Source: Planctomycetota bacterium (lineage in GTDB: Bacteria > Planctomycetota > UBA11346). Taken from it: a stretch of DNA of 48,858 nt. The notes under the pieces are model-generated. The model did no database searches. It was not told the origin of the DNA and saw nothing but the letters and a program-made list of their open reading frames with translations. The position numbers and the translations under genes are program-made. The stretch covers positions 1 through 48,858 of the forward strand of contig REDP01000237.1 in NCBI GenBank assembly GCA_007693455.1. Reading direction: 5' to 3'. Positions 32,596 through 41,968 of this stretch are shown in pieces (the stretch's first letter is position 1; every line of letters begins with the position of its first letter).

Positions 32596-34863
32596 TTACG
32601 GAAGGACAATATTCGTATTCACAGCAGATATTACTTTGCGAGTACGCTCTTGCCAATTATGACACTCCCTAATACAATTCACACCTGCCTTCCCCAAGCG
32701 CTCTCGGAGCTCTTCGTCATAAAGCCGCTCCAATGCTTTCCGCCATGCATCCGCATCGTTCCATGGACATAGCAACGCATTCACATTATCGCAGAGTATC
32801 TCACGAAGAACCGGTAAGTCAGATGCAATTACTGGAACTCCTGCCGCTAAATATTCGAAAAGCTTTAACGGAGAAGTGAAGGCCCCTATGTCTTCGGTTT
32901 CCCCATGCCCCCACGAATGGGGTTTATTGGGCAGCAAGGCAATATCGGCCAAAGCAAGTATTCCAGAAACCTCCGCATGAGGTATTTCTCCATGGAAAAA
33001 ACAATTTTCCCGTCGAGCCACGGCGGTTAAAGCTGGTATGCGACAAACGGGTCCACCATAGATATGAAATTCCATGCGCGGACAAAGGTTGCTTAGCGTG
33101 ACTATTAATTCAACCCCTTTACCTGCATGTAAGTGTCCAACATATACCGCCCGAAGCCGTTCACGCTGAATGAAAGGACGGCTTCGATGCACTGCATGAG
33201 GATTGGGCTGCGCTGCATCTGGGGCAACCAACAATTTTCTTCGCTGTTTAATACAATCTACGATGTATCGACGTGCAAGCGATCGGCTAATAACCACCAG
33301 TGCTCGAAATCGGCTCCGTGCCTGAAGTATACGCCACAACAGCCTCGCATAACACGACCCTTCTGGCACTGGACCGTGGGCTTCATATACGGTGGGCACG
33401 CCCAAAAGACTTGACCATAGGGCCATGGGCAATGAGCGTGTCCAGGCAAGATCGGATCTTTGCCAGCTGGCGGTGCAACCAAAAATTACACCACAAATAA
33501 AGCCCCATCCTGGGATTGCCGGCCAGGGAAGTAACGTCACGTGAAAGCCACCCCTGACCCCATACTTGTTAGCGATTTCCTGCTTATTCACCACATCATC
33601 GCCACGACAAGCGATTAAATGGGTCCTACATCCTAAATCGCAGCAAGCCTGGGCCACATGAAGAACGTGGACACTATTGGCTGTTGGCGAAGGAAGATTA
33701 GACATGGCACCATAGCATATTCGTGGAGACTTTGCATGGGTTAGTGGTATGGAATGACATACCGCTCTCACATCATATCTCACCGCAGCATAGGCCTGAG
33801 CCCAGTGTCGCAAATCGTTGCCCCTCATCTGTATCTTGTTCGTTTGAGGTGGTCGAACAGGGGCGCTGCACAGGGTCCCAGTGAGTTTTGTCACATTATT
33901 CATTGGCACGCATGTTATTCCTTGGCAATAATCCCGCTGCATCTGGCGATGATTGGGAATATCTGACAACACCACCGGACACCCACAAGCCAGGGCTTCC
34001 AGCACCACATTGGCCTGGCCTTCGTGACTGCTGGGCAGCACCAGGGCATCGGCGGTTTTCATCCACGCGGGGATATCGTCGCGCTGACCAAGGAAGCGGC
34101 AGATAGGGTCTATGCCCAGGGTCTTGGCTTGAGCCTTGAGTTGCGCTTCTTGACTACCTTGGCCGCAAATGATCAGGGTTATGGGACGTTGTTGGCAGGC
34201 CTGGGCTACCGCCTGCAACAGGTCGCCGAGACGTTTTTGCGGCTCGAGGCGGCCAACAAATAGGAGCAACAGGTGGTCGGCGGGAATGCTTTGCTCGGCC
34301 CTATTGATGGGGGCATAAGCATCAATCCATGCCTGATCGACGGCGTTGGTAATGACTGACAGACGGCGATTAGGTATCCCCTGGGCCTGCCAGTAGGCAG
34401 TCCCGGCCGCGCTATTGGCTATGATTTTGGTGGCTCGACGGGCAATGATCTCGCGCAGGCGATGGCGCATGCCATGAGCGTATTCCGGGGCGCTATTGCG
34501 TTCGCTTAGCACCCAGGGGATGCCTAAGCCGCGGCTGGCGAGGCCGCCGACCACGTCCATCAGGGGGAGCCAGGTTTGCAGGATCTGCGGGCGCTCGCGG
34601 CGCAGAATGCGACGCAGGGCCAGGATGAGCCGCGGGTCACGGTGGCCGTAGGCGGGGAGCTGGAGCAAGCGTAACTGTCCCGATTGCGCCTGTGGACTCT
34701 CGGCGAGTCGCTGCCACAAGGGGCCTCGATGCAGGGTTATGACACAGACCTGCCAACCACGATCGCAGAGCTCTGGGGCCAGGAGACTCAGCTGGCGCTG
34801 AGCGCCACCAATGTCTAAATCAAGAATAGCATGGGCGACCAATGGCGGCGACGGCATCTTCAC
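32596..34863 (-). CDS. Tandem GT4 glycosyltransferase (two domains in one chain)
   Basis: The 755-residue protein contains two complete GT-B, family GT4-like domains. The first (about 1-375) has LDIGGAQRQLSLLAPEL, LFVGRLEPQKRLGDLL and the PSSHEGQANVVLEALACG motif. The second (about 385-750) has SVHVLHVAQACCDLG, AVYVGHLHAGKGVELI and SPLKLFEYLAAGVPVIAS. Both have the EX7E-like catalytic pattern region. They probably add two sugars in sequence to a lipid-linked glycan. The GTG start at 34863 overlaps the dehydrogenase stop by GTGA. DNA coding for the N-terminal domain (34000-34860) is clearly GC-richer than that for the second domain (32600-33900), so the fusion may be a recent recombination product. 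The gene converges on the surface carbohydrate gene. Confidence 0.85.
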   Translation of the reverse strand: MKMPSPPLVAHAILDLDIGGAQRQLSLLAPELCDRGWQVCVITLHRGPLWQRLAESPQAQSGQLRLLQLPAYGHRDPRLILALRRILRRERPQILQTWLPLMDVVGGLASRGLGIPWVLSERNSAPEYAHGMRHRLREIIARRATKIIANSAAGTAYWQAQGIPNRRLSVITNAVDQAWIDAYAPINRAEQSIPADHLLLLFVGRLEPQKRLGDLLQAVAQACQQRPITLIICGQGSQEAQLKAQAKTLGIDPICRFLGQRDDIPAWMKTADALVLPSSHEGQANVVLEALACGCPVVLSDIPNHRQMQRDYCQGITCVPMNNVTKLTGTLCSAPVRPPQTNKIQMRGNDLRHWAQAYAAVRYDVRAVCHSIPLTHAKSPRICYGAMSNLPSPTANSVHVLHVAQACCDLGCRTHLIACRGDDVVNKQEIANKYGVRGGFHVTLLPWPAIPGWGFICGVIFGCTASWQRSDLAWTRSLPMALWSSLLGVPTVYEAHGPVPEGSCYARLLWRILQARSRFRALVVISRSLARRYIVDCIKQRRKLLVAPDAAQPNPHAVHRSRPFIQRERLRAVYVGHLHAGKGVELIVTLSNLCPRMEFHIYGGPVCRIPALTAVARRENCFFHGEIPHAEVSGILALADIALLPNKPHSWGHGETEDIGAFTSPLKLFEYLAAGVPVIASDLPVLREILCDNVNALLCPWNDADAWRKALERLYDEELRERLGKAGVNCIRECHNWQERTRKVISAVNTNIVLP

Positions 34864-36164
34864 GCCCGCACAATTCCTGGTTGGTTGGCGGCAAAGCGGC
34901 CGCGCGTATCAATGAGCAATACAGCCTCACGTTGAATCAGGGAGTAGTCCAGGCAATCGTGATCCGTGATCAGCATAACCGCTGCATGGGCGCGCAAGAT
35001 TTCGGCATTGAGGGGAAGGCTGGGAATATGGAAACTCCAACGTCGGGTTTGTGGACAGCGTGGCACAAAGGGGTCGTGATAGGCAACCTCGGCGCCCAGG
35101 TGCAACAGTTGATCAATAATGGCCAGGGCTGGCGACTCGCGCGTATCGTCCACATTTTTCTTGTAGGCAAGACCAAGAATAAGGATGCGACTGCCCTTCA
35201 CGGCAGTGCCACAGGCATTAAGAGCATCACGCAACTTCCCCACGACATAGGTCGGCATGGCGTGATTGATCTCCCCAGCCAGCTCTATAAATCGGGTGTG
35301 CACCCCATATTCTTTGGCTTTCCAGGTGAGATAAAACGGATCTATGGGGATGCAATGGCCACCGAGCCCTGGACCAGGATAGTACGGCGTAAAACCAAAG
35401 GGCTTACTGGCGGCGGCGGCGATAACTTCGTGAATGTCAATGCCCATAGCATCGGCCACTACCTTCATCTCATTAACCAAGCCAATATTGACCGCGCGAT
35501 AAATATTTTCTAACAGTTTGGTCATCTCCGCCGCCCGCGGGGAAGACACTGACACTACCTGCTCCACCAATTGCTGATACAAGGCACTGCCAACCGCCGT
35601 GCAGGCAGCAGTAACACCACCTAAAACTTTGGGAATAGTTTGGGCATCGTGAGAACTTCCTGGGTCCTCTCGTTCTGGGGCATAGATCAGGGCCACATTC
35701 TCCCCTGGGAAAAAACCTGCTTCTTGCAGGGGCGGCAAGAGTTCTTCTTCGGTGGTACCAGGATATGTTGTACTTTCCAGAATTACCGCCGCGTGCGGCT
35801 GCAAGTGGGGAATAAGCGCCGCCATGGTATGGCGAACATAACTGAGATCGGGTTCACGATGTAAACCCAGGGGAGTAGGCACACAGATAATCACCACCTG
35901 GGCTTGCGCCACCACTGCCATACTCTCGCTGCAGTGAAACCCCTGGGCCTGTGCATTGGCAATCATCTGATTGCTTACGGTAGAGAGATAACTCTCGGCG
36001 CGCTGTAAACGCTCCACCTTACTGGGATCAACATCAATGCCGCAGGTGGGAAAGCCTGCAGCACATAGGCGCATTGCCAGGGGTAAACCAACATAGCCCA
36101 AGCCGATTACGGCTACGACTGCGCGGCGCTGATGGATAGTATCAATGAGGGAGGTAAACGGCAT
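34860..36164 (-). CDS. Nucleotide-sugar dehydrogenase (UDP-GlcNAc/UDP-ManNAc type)
   Basis: The product of about 434 residues has an N-terminal NAD-binding motif VAVIGLGYVGLPLAMRL, then VPTPLG, ESTTYPGTTEE and a middle domain. The catalytic cysteine is in GPGLGGHCIPIDPFYL. The C-terminal sugar-binding domain begins ILILGLAYKKNVDDTRESPA. It oxidises a UDP-amino sugar to the uronic acid, supplying precursors for the glycosyltransferases. The family is WbpA/WecC-like; the precise substrate is not decided. ATG 36164 fits the family; ATG 36182 (CCTAAT 7 nt upstream) would add six residues and cannot be excluded. The GT gene follows with a 4-nt overlap. Confidence 0.9.
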   Translation of the reverse strand: MPFTSLIDTIHQRRAVVAVIGLGYVGLPLAMRLCAAGFPTCGIDVDPSKVERLQRAESYLSTVSNQMIANAQAQGFHCSESMAVVAQAQVVIICVPTPLGLHREPDLSYVRHTMAALIPHLQPHAAVILESTTYPGTTEEELLPPLQEAGFFPGENVALIYAPEREDPGSSHDAQTIPKVLGGVTAACTAVGSALYQQLVEQVVSVSSPRAAEMTKLLENIYRAVNIGLVNEMKVVADAMGIDIHEVIAAAASKPFGFTPYYPGPGLGGHCIPIDPFYLTWKAKEYGVHTRFIELAGEINHAMPTYVVGKLRDALNACGTAVKGSRILILGLAYKKNVDDTRESPALAIIDQLLHLGAEVAYHDPFVPRCPQTRRWSFHIPSLPLNAEILRAHAAVMLITDHDCLDYSLIQREAVLLIDTRGRFAANQPGIVRA

Positions 36165-36388
36165 TCCCCCATTGCAATTCATGGCGCCGATTAGGCAAGA
36201 GCGGGATTGGTGAAGCACCGTCAAGGAAAGCGCTTACCCCCCCTGCCTTCAATCCAGACGGCAAGCAAGTAGATCTCAGGCGTCATTGTGCCAACAGCCC
36301 CCAGGGCGACTTAAAGCTTGCCGCCCGCCTCGCGTAGGATGCTTTTGCGCCCAATAACATCCTGTTCAGGGCGTTCTTGGTGGCGATA

Positions 36389-37888
36389 TCAGGCGAGGGT
36401 CAATCGGTCTTGCCATGCGGCTGCTTGGTCGAGTCGTTGGTGGCGCGCTTGCTGGCCCATGTTTTGCCATGTGCGCACCGCACGCGCCATGCGGTGATTG
36501 GCTAAAAGCTCCTTGGCATGACGATCAATAAATGCCCAATATAAACCAGTAATGCCATCTTGCCACGGGCCTTTCGGCCAGCGTCCCATTTTCTTGAGAT
36601 AATTGGCGCCACAAACATAAGGCTTGGTAGTCATCAAACCGCCATCGGCATGCAAAGCCATGCCCATGACATTGGGGCCCATAACCCAGTCGGCACTGTC
36701 GATAAAGCACTGCATAAACCATTTCCAGGCTTCACGCGGATGAACCTGACAGAGGGTCATAAGATTACCGGCAACCATAAGGCGCTCTATATGATGGCCG
36801 TAGGCACGGCGGTGAATTTTATCGATGAGATGATCCAGCGGCGGAATAGTGCTACCGCCGCGCCACCAACAGGGGGCAAGTCGGCGCTGCGCGTGATAGT
36901 GGTTGGCGTGATCCTGATGGGTTCCGTAATGGCGATCTATGCCGTATACAAATTCTCGCCAGCCGAGCACTTGTCGACACCATCCTTCTACGGCAGCCAG
37001 TGGAGCATGGCCCTGCTCATAGGCCTCAACAACATCACCTGCTAGGTCGGAGGGGTGGAGAAGGCCTACATTGATGTACGGGCTCACGCAGGAATGAAAC
37101 AGCATATCATGCTCAACCGACATGGCATCTTGATAGGCGCCAAAATGGGGAAGGCGCTGGGTAAGAAATTGCCGCCACATATGCTGGGCCTGGGCGCGTG
37201 TGGTCGCCCAGGCAAATGCCTGGCCATGGCCAAGATGATCGGGAAAGGACTGCTGCACTTCTTTGATTACCGCCTGCTCGACACTTCCTGGAGCGGGTGG
37301 CTGATACGTTGGTACGGATAGAGTAGGTGGTAAAGCCTGACGATTGTCACGATCAAAACTCCAACGCCCACCCACTGGTTCGCCGTGGCCGTCCATAAGC
37401 AATCCGGTGCGTCGACGCTGCCACTGCCAGAAATCTGCCAAATGGAGGCGGCGGGCATCGCTCACCCATGCATCAAGGCTGGCGAGGGGTGTAGCGAACA
37501 AGGGTGAATCTGCTTCTTCACGCACGGCAATGCTGGCCTCCTGGCAGGCCTGGTGCATGGCCTCTCGGGCAAAGCGATCAGCTAAGGGAAAACAGCGCAG
37601 GCATCGCCAGCCATGCTGCTGCATCTGATCAATGACCTGCTGCCAGTGACTCGCCTGCGGATCTGACTGCTGGAGACTACGATACACCACCGTTGTCCCC
37701 TGCTCGCGACGTTCGGCGGCATAGTGACGCATGGCCGCCAAATGAAATACCAGCTTGTGTTGATGATAGGGAACATGACGGCAGAGATCATGACTCTCGA
37801 CCATGAGCACGGGTAAATCTGCCAGTGATCCCAAGCGTTGGCGAGAAAACAGTTGGTCGCCGCAAATGAGAAGCACCTCTTCGCTCAT
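36389..37888 (-). CDS. Photolyase/cryptochrome-related protein lacking Fe-S cysteines
   Basis: The 499-residue protein matches the deoxyribodipyrimidine photolyase-related (FeS-BCP/PhrB) family: LLICGDQLF, GRWSFDRDNR, VEGWCRQVLGWREFVYGI, AYGHHIERLMVAGNLM and MGPNVMGMALHADGGLMTTKPYVCGANY. In PhrB-type enzymes four cysteines bind a 4Fe-4S cluster. Here the M.CL site reads IPPL (348-351), and the YC..C and ACPF sites are replaced by RWPKGPWQDGITGLYW (436-451), so no cluster is expected. It may still bind FAD and repair (6-4) or other lesions, or sense light. It overlaps the amine-oxidase-like gene by ATGA, so the two are co-translated. Confidence 0.85.
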   Translation of the reverse strand: MSEEVLLICGDQLFSRQRLGSLADLPVLMVESHDLCRHVPYHQHKLVFHLAAMRHYAAERREQGTTVVYRSLQQSDPQASHWQQVIDQMQQHGWRCLRCFPLADRFAREAMHQACQEASIAVREEADSPLFATPLASLDAWVSDARRLHLADFWQWQRRRTGLLMDGHGEPVGGRWSFDRDNRQALPPTLSVPTYQPPAPGSVEQAVIKEVQQSFPDHLGHGQAFAWATTRAQAQHMWRQFLTQRLPHFGAYQDAMSVEHDMLFHSCVSPYINVGLLHPSDLAGDVVEAYEQGHAPLAAVEGWCRQVLGWREFVYGIDRHYGTHQDHANHYHAQRRLAPCWWRGGSTIPPLDHLIDKIHRRAYGHHIERLMVAGNLMTLCQVHPREAWKWFMQCFIDSADWVMGPNVMGMALHADGGLMTTKPYVCGANYLKKMGRWPKGPWQDGITGLYWAFIDRHAKELLANHRMARAVRTWQNMGQQARHQRLDQAAAWQDRLTLA

Positions 37889-39138
37889 GGCTGGGTCAAA
37901 GATTGCATAAGGTCGCGGGCGCAGCGCTCTCCACTTGCCAAGGCACCGTGAATGGAGGCATGATCGCGATGGTCGCCACACTGCCAACAGCCACTGGGAT
38001 GGCGTTGATCGCGCTCAGCCTGATGCAGATCTTCTGGCCACTGACGAGGTTGAGCATGAGCAATGGCTTGCTCGGTGATGCACTGCCAGGCATCAACCTG
38101 GGGGCCTAGCCATTGGCGCAGCTGCGATCGTACACGCGCCTCAAGATCCGGGGCGTTACCATCATCCCCCAACACGGTTGCCACCATCAGATGCTGGCCC
38201 GGGGGCGCATATCCACCGCAGACGTCTGAGGGGGCCGCTAAATGATTCACTGGACCAGTGCCATCACCATCAAGAACAATCCACGGACCAATGCCAGGAT
38301 CCACCGTACTGACAAACCACAGAGAGCGCAGTCCTACTCCTGGTGGCGGGGCTGGATCGCGTAACAGGCGAGCGCTCGCCACGGCATCAGTAGCCACCAC
38401 TACAGCCCGAGCAGAGACCACACTGCCATCGCTGCAGCGCACCTGGTTAGCCTGCGCAGACACCACTTGGCGACCGTAGTGGATGGTTCCTGGGGCCAAC
38501 TGCGCTGCTAACTGATCAGGGATGGCCTGCATTCCACCCCTCGGTAAACAGGCTGCTCCCTGGCTCAAACAGGCAAAATAGGCGCGAAAAAGACGACTTG
38601 AAGCACGCAATTGGCGATCGCATAAAATACCCGCAAACCACGGAGTAAGGAAATGATCCAGCATCTGAGGGCCAAACCCTTGGCACTGCAGCCACTCACG
38701 AGTAGACATCTGGGGACTCGCCAGGGCCTCGTCCATGGACATGCGTCGATGTTGCAGGGCCAAGCGCAGCATACGCAATTTATCCAGTAAGGATCCCGGG
38801 CCACTCAATGATGAGCCCATACAGCGTGGGTGCCGTATGGGGTCGGCCATGGGGCGGATTTTCCCTCGCCAATAGAGCTTCGCCCCAGGGATGAAGCGGC
38901 CCAAGGATAATGCATCCATATCAAGACGCTGCTGTACTTGGGGATAGGCATCCAAAACCACCTGAAAACCCACATCACAACGGAAGCCGGCAATGCTGCG
39001 CGAGCCAACACGGCCACCAGGTCGATCGTCGGCCTCGACAATGTGTACCGGCACTCCTGCAGCCTGGAGATCGCGCCCACAAGCCAAGCCTGCCATACCA
39101 GCACCGATGATTACTACTGGGGGGTGGGAGTCCTGCAT
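37885..39138 (-). CDS. FAD-dependent amine oxidase/phytoene desaturase-like protein
   Basis: The 417-residue protein begins VVIIGAGMAGLACGRDLQAAGV, a canonical FAD Rossmann motif, followed by VEADDRPGGRVGSR. It keeps the later RGGMQAIPDQLAAQL. Its C-terminus has CGDHRDHASIHGALASG, the flavin-closing motif. Members of this superfamily include protoporphyrinogen oxidase, carotenoid desaturases and amine oxidases; the substrate is not decided. It sits upstream of the photolyase-related gene with a 4-nt overlap, a pairing known in many photolyase loci, possibly supplying a pigment or cofactor. TACTTT lies 6 nt before ATG 39138. Confidence 0.82.
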   Translation of the reverse strand: MQDSHPPVVIIGAGMAGLACGRDLQAAGVPVHIVEADDRPGGRVGSRSIAGFRCDVGFQVVLDAYPQVQQRLDMDALSLGRFIPGAKLYWRGKIRPMADPIRHPRCMGSSLSGPGSLLDKLRMLRLALQHRRMSMDEALASPQMSTREWLQCQGFGPQMLDHFLTPWFAGILCDRQLRASSRLFRAYFACLSQGAACLPRGGMQAIPDQLAAQLAPGTIHYGRQVVSAQANQVRCSDGSVVSARAVVVATDAVASARLLRDPAPPPGVGLRSLWFVSTVDPGIGPWIVLDGDGTGPVNHLAAPSDVCGGYAPPGQHLMVATVLGDDGNAPDLEARVRSQLRQWLGPQVDAWQCITEQAIAHAQPRQWPEDLHQAERDQRHPSGCWQCGDHRDHASIHGALASGERCARDLMQSLTQP

Positions 39139-39445
39139 CACAGGAAAGTACGTATGATGAGGGCTTGTGCTTGCAGGCGAAAAACCCTCACGTCTTACCC
39201 CCGAATCCACGCTGGGCCATTCAGGGCGACGAGGATCTGTCTGCGCCCAACCCCTGCTCTTCTTCTTTGCGCTAGTGACTGTGCATCAGCACTCTCACGC
39301 GATTACAGAACACCACACAATGCACCACAGAGACCACCGGAAACACGATTGTAGGGGCAGTGCTGAGAGAGCATCTCGCCCACGGGATATTCCTAGGGGC
39401 TTTTAATGATCTTTTTTAGGTTGGCATGGGAACATCCGGGTTTTT
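39139..39445. other. Intergenic region, no gene recognised
   Basis: These 307 bp between hrpB and the amine-oxidase-like gene hold the TACTTT box of the latter and no convincing gene. The stretch ACCACAGAGACCACCGG (39323-39339) looks like a degenerate intergenic dispersed motif. No clear terminator is seen for hrpB. Confidence 0.45.
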
Positions 39446-41968
39446 TCACGCCGTGGTGGGGTCCTCGGGCCAGGGGTGCTTGGGGTAGCGGCCGCGAAGG
39501 TCTTTGCGTACCTGTTGGTAACTGCCGTGCCAGAAGCCTGCGAGGTCTTCGGTGATTTGCTGTTCGCGGCCATTGGGGGCGAGGAGGTGTAAGCGCACTG
39601 ACATCCGACCGCCAAGAATGCGGGGGCCATCGCGCCAGCCAAAGCAGTGCTGGATGCGAATCGCCAGGGAGGGAGGGCGCTGCGGATCACTATAATCCAG
39701 GGCTAGGGGCTTACCTCGGGGGGGCTGGATCTGGGCTGGCGCCAGGCGATCCAGGAGAGCCTGCTGAGGGTGGTCCAGAAGCAGGCTGAGGTAGTCTGAT
39801 ACGGGGGGGAGATCCTCGCGGGCAGTGATGCCATGGGCCCAAAGGGACAGTAAACGCGTCCCATGTTCTGGGTCATCTGGGTCGGGCAGGCCTTGACTGG
39901 GATCCTGAGCGCTCAGCCAGCGCCAACGGGTGAGCCATGCTCCAAGGCCTGCATCCTCTTGGAGGAGCGCCTGCCATTGGCCTGCCAGCTGCTCTTGCAG
40001 CAGGGCACTGGCGGCGACTCGGTTTGTGGCGCGACTGGGCTCCCAGGACAGGGTGAGGGATGCATAGCGGCGAACCTGCACTGCCTCCACGCGCTGACGC
40101 TGGGCATTCCAATGGAGTTCTTCCCCCTGCCAGGTGAGCGTGGGGTGGACCTGCTGCAGAAGGTCCCAGTCACATGCCGCCGCCCCTTCGCAGATGGTGG
40201 CATGGCGACCGTGGCCGCCCAGGCCGCGGATCGAATAGGCCAGGCAGAGGGGATCGCCACTACTGCCCGGACGTACGGCCTGACACGACGCCGGGGCCAA
40301 GCCGGCGGCAATTCCGCCGACAATTTTAAGGTTATTGCTACGCGGACCACTGCGCTTGCCCACGCGATCGGGATAGGCAGCTAGCAATAATGCTGGAAGC
40401 TGGGCTGCCATTTCCGGGGTATAGGCTGGCGCTGCCGCGGTGGCTGCACCCCAGTGCCGCAGGAGATCGCGTCGCGCGGCATCGATCTGTCGCCAGGCGA
40501 GCGCATGCACACTTGGGTGCTGGGGGCCTGCTGCCAGAAGAGCGAGATCGTCTTCAATATCGGCGCGTTGGGCATGGCCGAGGCGATCCGACATCGTGGC
40601 GCGGATACTGCGTTCGCTCAATAGGGCTGCCACGGCTGCCCCCAAGGGAAGGACATCTGCTTGTTCGGCGGCAAGGAGGAGGCGCGCCAAACGAGGGTGC
40701 AGGGGCAAACCAGCAAGATACTGGCCCATGGCGGTCAATCCGCCGTAGGGCGCTTGGATGTAGCCAAGCTGTTGCAGAAGCTCCTCTGCAGCTTGCAGGC
40801 GTTGCTGATCGGGTGCTTCAAACCAGGGAAAGGTGCGCAGGTCATTGCCGTGAATACCGCGTAATTGCACACATAAGGGTGCAAGGTCGCTGCGGCGAAT
40901 TTCGGCTACAATCTCAGCAGCAAGGCGTTGATCCTCGAGGCGCGACCACAGGCGGAGGCACCAGCCAGGCGCAGTCCTTCCCGCCCTGCCAGCGCGTTGA
41001 TCGGCGTTCCAGCGACTAATGCGTTCCAAACGCAGGATTTCTAAACCGCTATCAGCATCCACATGGGCAGTGCGCTGCCAGCCGCTATCCACCACCGCCG
41101 TAACACCCTCGATGGTCAAACTGGTTTCGGCAACATTGGTAGCCACCACCACTTTGCGCCTGCCCTGGGGATCAGGCCGCAGGGCGCGATCTTGCTCCTG
41201 GGCAGAGAGAGATCCATGCAGGGGCAAAGCCACGCATTCCATATGCCCAAGGCCCGCAATAACGCCACGTATTTCTCCCACTCCTGGGACAAATGCGAGG
41301 ACATCCCCCTTCTCTACGGACTGCAAGGCACGCTCGATCCCGGCACACACGGCAGCATCACGACGGGTACGGGGGGCAGGGGCCTGGTAGACCGTAGCTA
41401 CGGGAAAACTACGGCCCGGGCAATCAATTACCGGGCAATCATCCAAGGCTTGGGACAGGGGCTGAGGATCGATGGTGGCACTCATGACCACAAGGCCAAG
41501 ATCGGGGCGCACGGTGCGCCGTAATTCGGCGACCCAGGCAAAGGCAATATCGGCATGCAAAGATCGTTCGTGAAATTCATCCACCACCACCACCCTGACG
41601 CCCTGCAGATAGGGATCGTGGTGTAAGCGCCGCGTAAGGATGCCCTCGGTAATGACCCACAAACGGGTTGCGGCGCTGCCCACTTTATCATGGCGTATGT
41701 GGTGACCAATGCTCTGTCCCACAGCTTCACCTCGTTCAGCAGCGATGCGCGCCGCTACCGCCCGTGCGGCAACCCGGCGGGGCTGAAGCAGGAGGATATC
41801 ACCGTCCCCATGCGGCAGGAGCGATGGCGCTACCCGTGTACTTTTTCCCGCCCCTGGAGCCGCCACCACAATGGCCGCACCATGATCCCCTAGGGCCTGA
41901 GTCACCTGCGCAAGATGCGCGTCTATGGGTAAGGGTGCCAGGGAGGGTGGAAATGATGCCTCAGACAC
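39446..41968 (-). CDS. hrpB: ATP-dependent helicase HrpB
   Basis: The 840-residue DEAH-type helicase has Walker A APGAGKST (37-44), the DEFH box (131-134), the SAT motif VVMSATID, and motif VI GRAGRTAPGWCLRLW. It also has the HrpB-type C-terminal region ending GFWHGSYQQVRKDLRGRYPKHPWPEDP. HrpB is an RNA/DNA helicase-like protein whose physiological role is poorly known. The GTG start at 41968 overlaps the oppD stop by 8 nt, so it is the last gene of the opp operon, an unusual partnership. Length is normal for the family. Confidence 0.93.
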   Translation of the reverse strand: MSEASFPPSLAPLPIDAHLAQVTQALGDHGAAIVVAAPGAGKSTRVAPSLLPHGDGDILLLQPRRVAARAVAARIAAERGEAVGQSIGHHIRHDKVGSAATRLWVITEGILTRRLHHDPYLQGVRVVVVDEFHERSLHADIAFAWVAELRRTVRPDLGLVVMSATIDPQPLSQALDDCPVIDCPGRSFPVATVYQAPAPRTRRDAAVCAGIERALQSVEKGDVLAFVPGVGEIRGVIAGLGHMECVALPLHGSLSAQEQDRALRPDPQGRRKVVVATNVAETSLTIEGVTAVVDSGWQRTAHVDADSGLEILRLERISRWNADQRAGRAGRTAPGWCLRLWSRLEDQRLAAEIVAEIRRSDLAPLCVQLRGIHGNDLRTFPWFEAPDQQRLQAAEELLQQLGYIQAPYGGLTAMGQYLAGLPLHPRLARLLLAAEQADVLPLGAAVAALLSERSIRATMSDRLGHAQRADIEDDLALLAAGPQHPSVHALAWRQIDAARRDLLRHWGAATAAAPAYTPEMAAQLPALLLAAYPDRVGKRSGPRSNNLKIVGGIAAGLAPASCQAVRPGSSGDPLCLAYSIRGLGGHGRHATICEGAAACDWDLLQQVHPTLTWQGEELHWNAQRQRVEAVQVRRYASLTLSWEPSRATNRVAASALLQEQLAGQWQALLQEDAGLGAWLTRWRWLSAQDPSQGLPDPDDPEHGTRLLSLWAHGITAREDLPPVSDYLSLLLDHPQQALLDRLAPAQIQPPRGKPLALDYSDPQRPPSLAIRIQHCFGWRDGPRILGGRMSVRLHLLAPNGREQQITEDLAGFWHGSYQQVRKDLRGRYPKHPWPEDPTTA

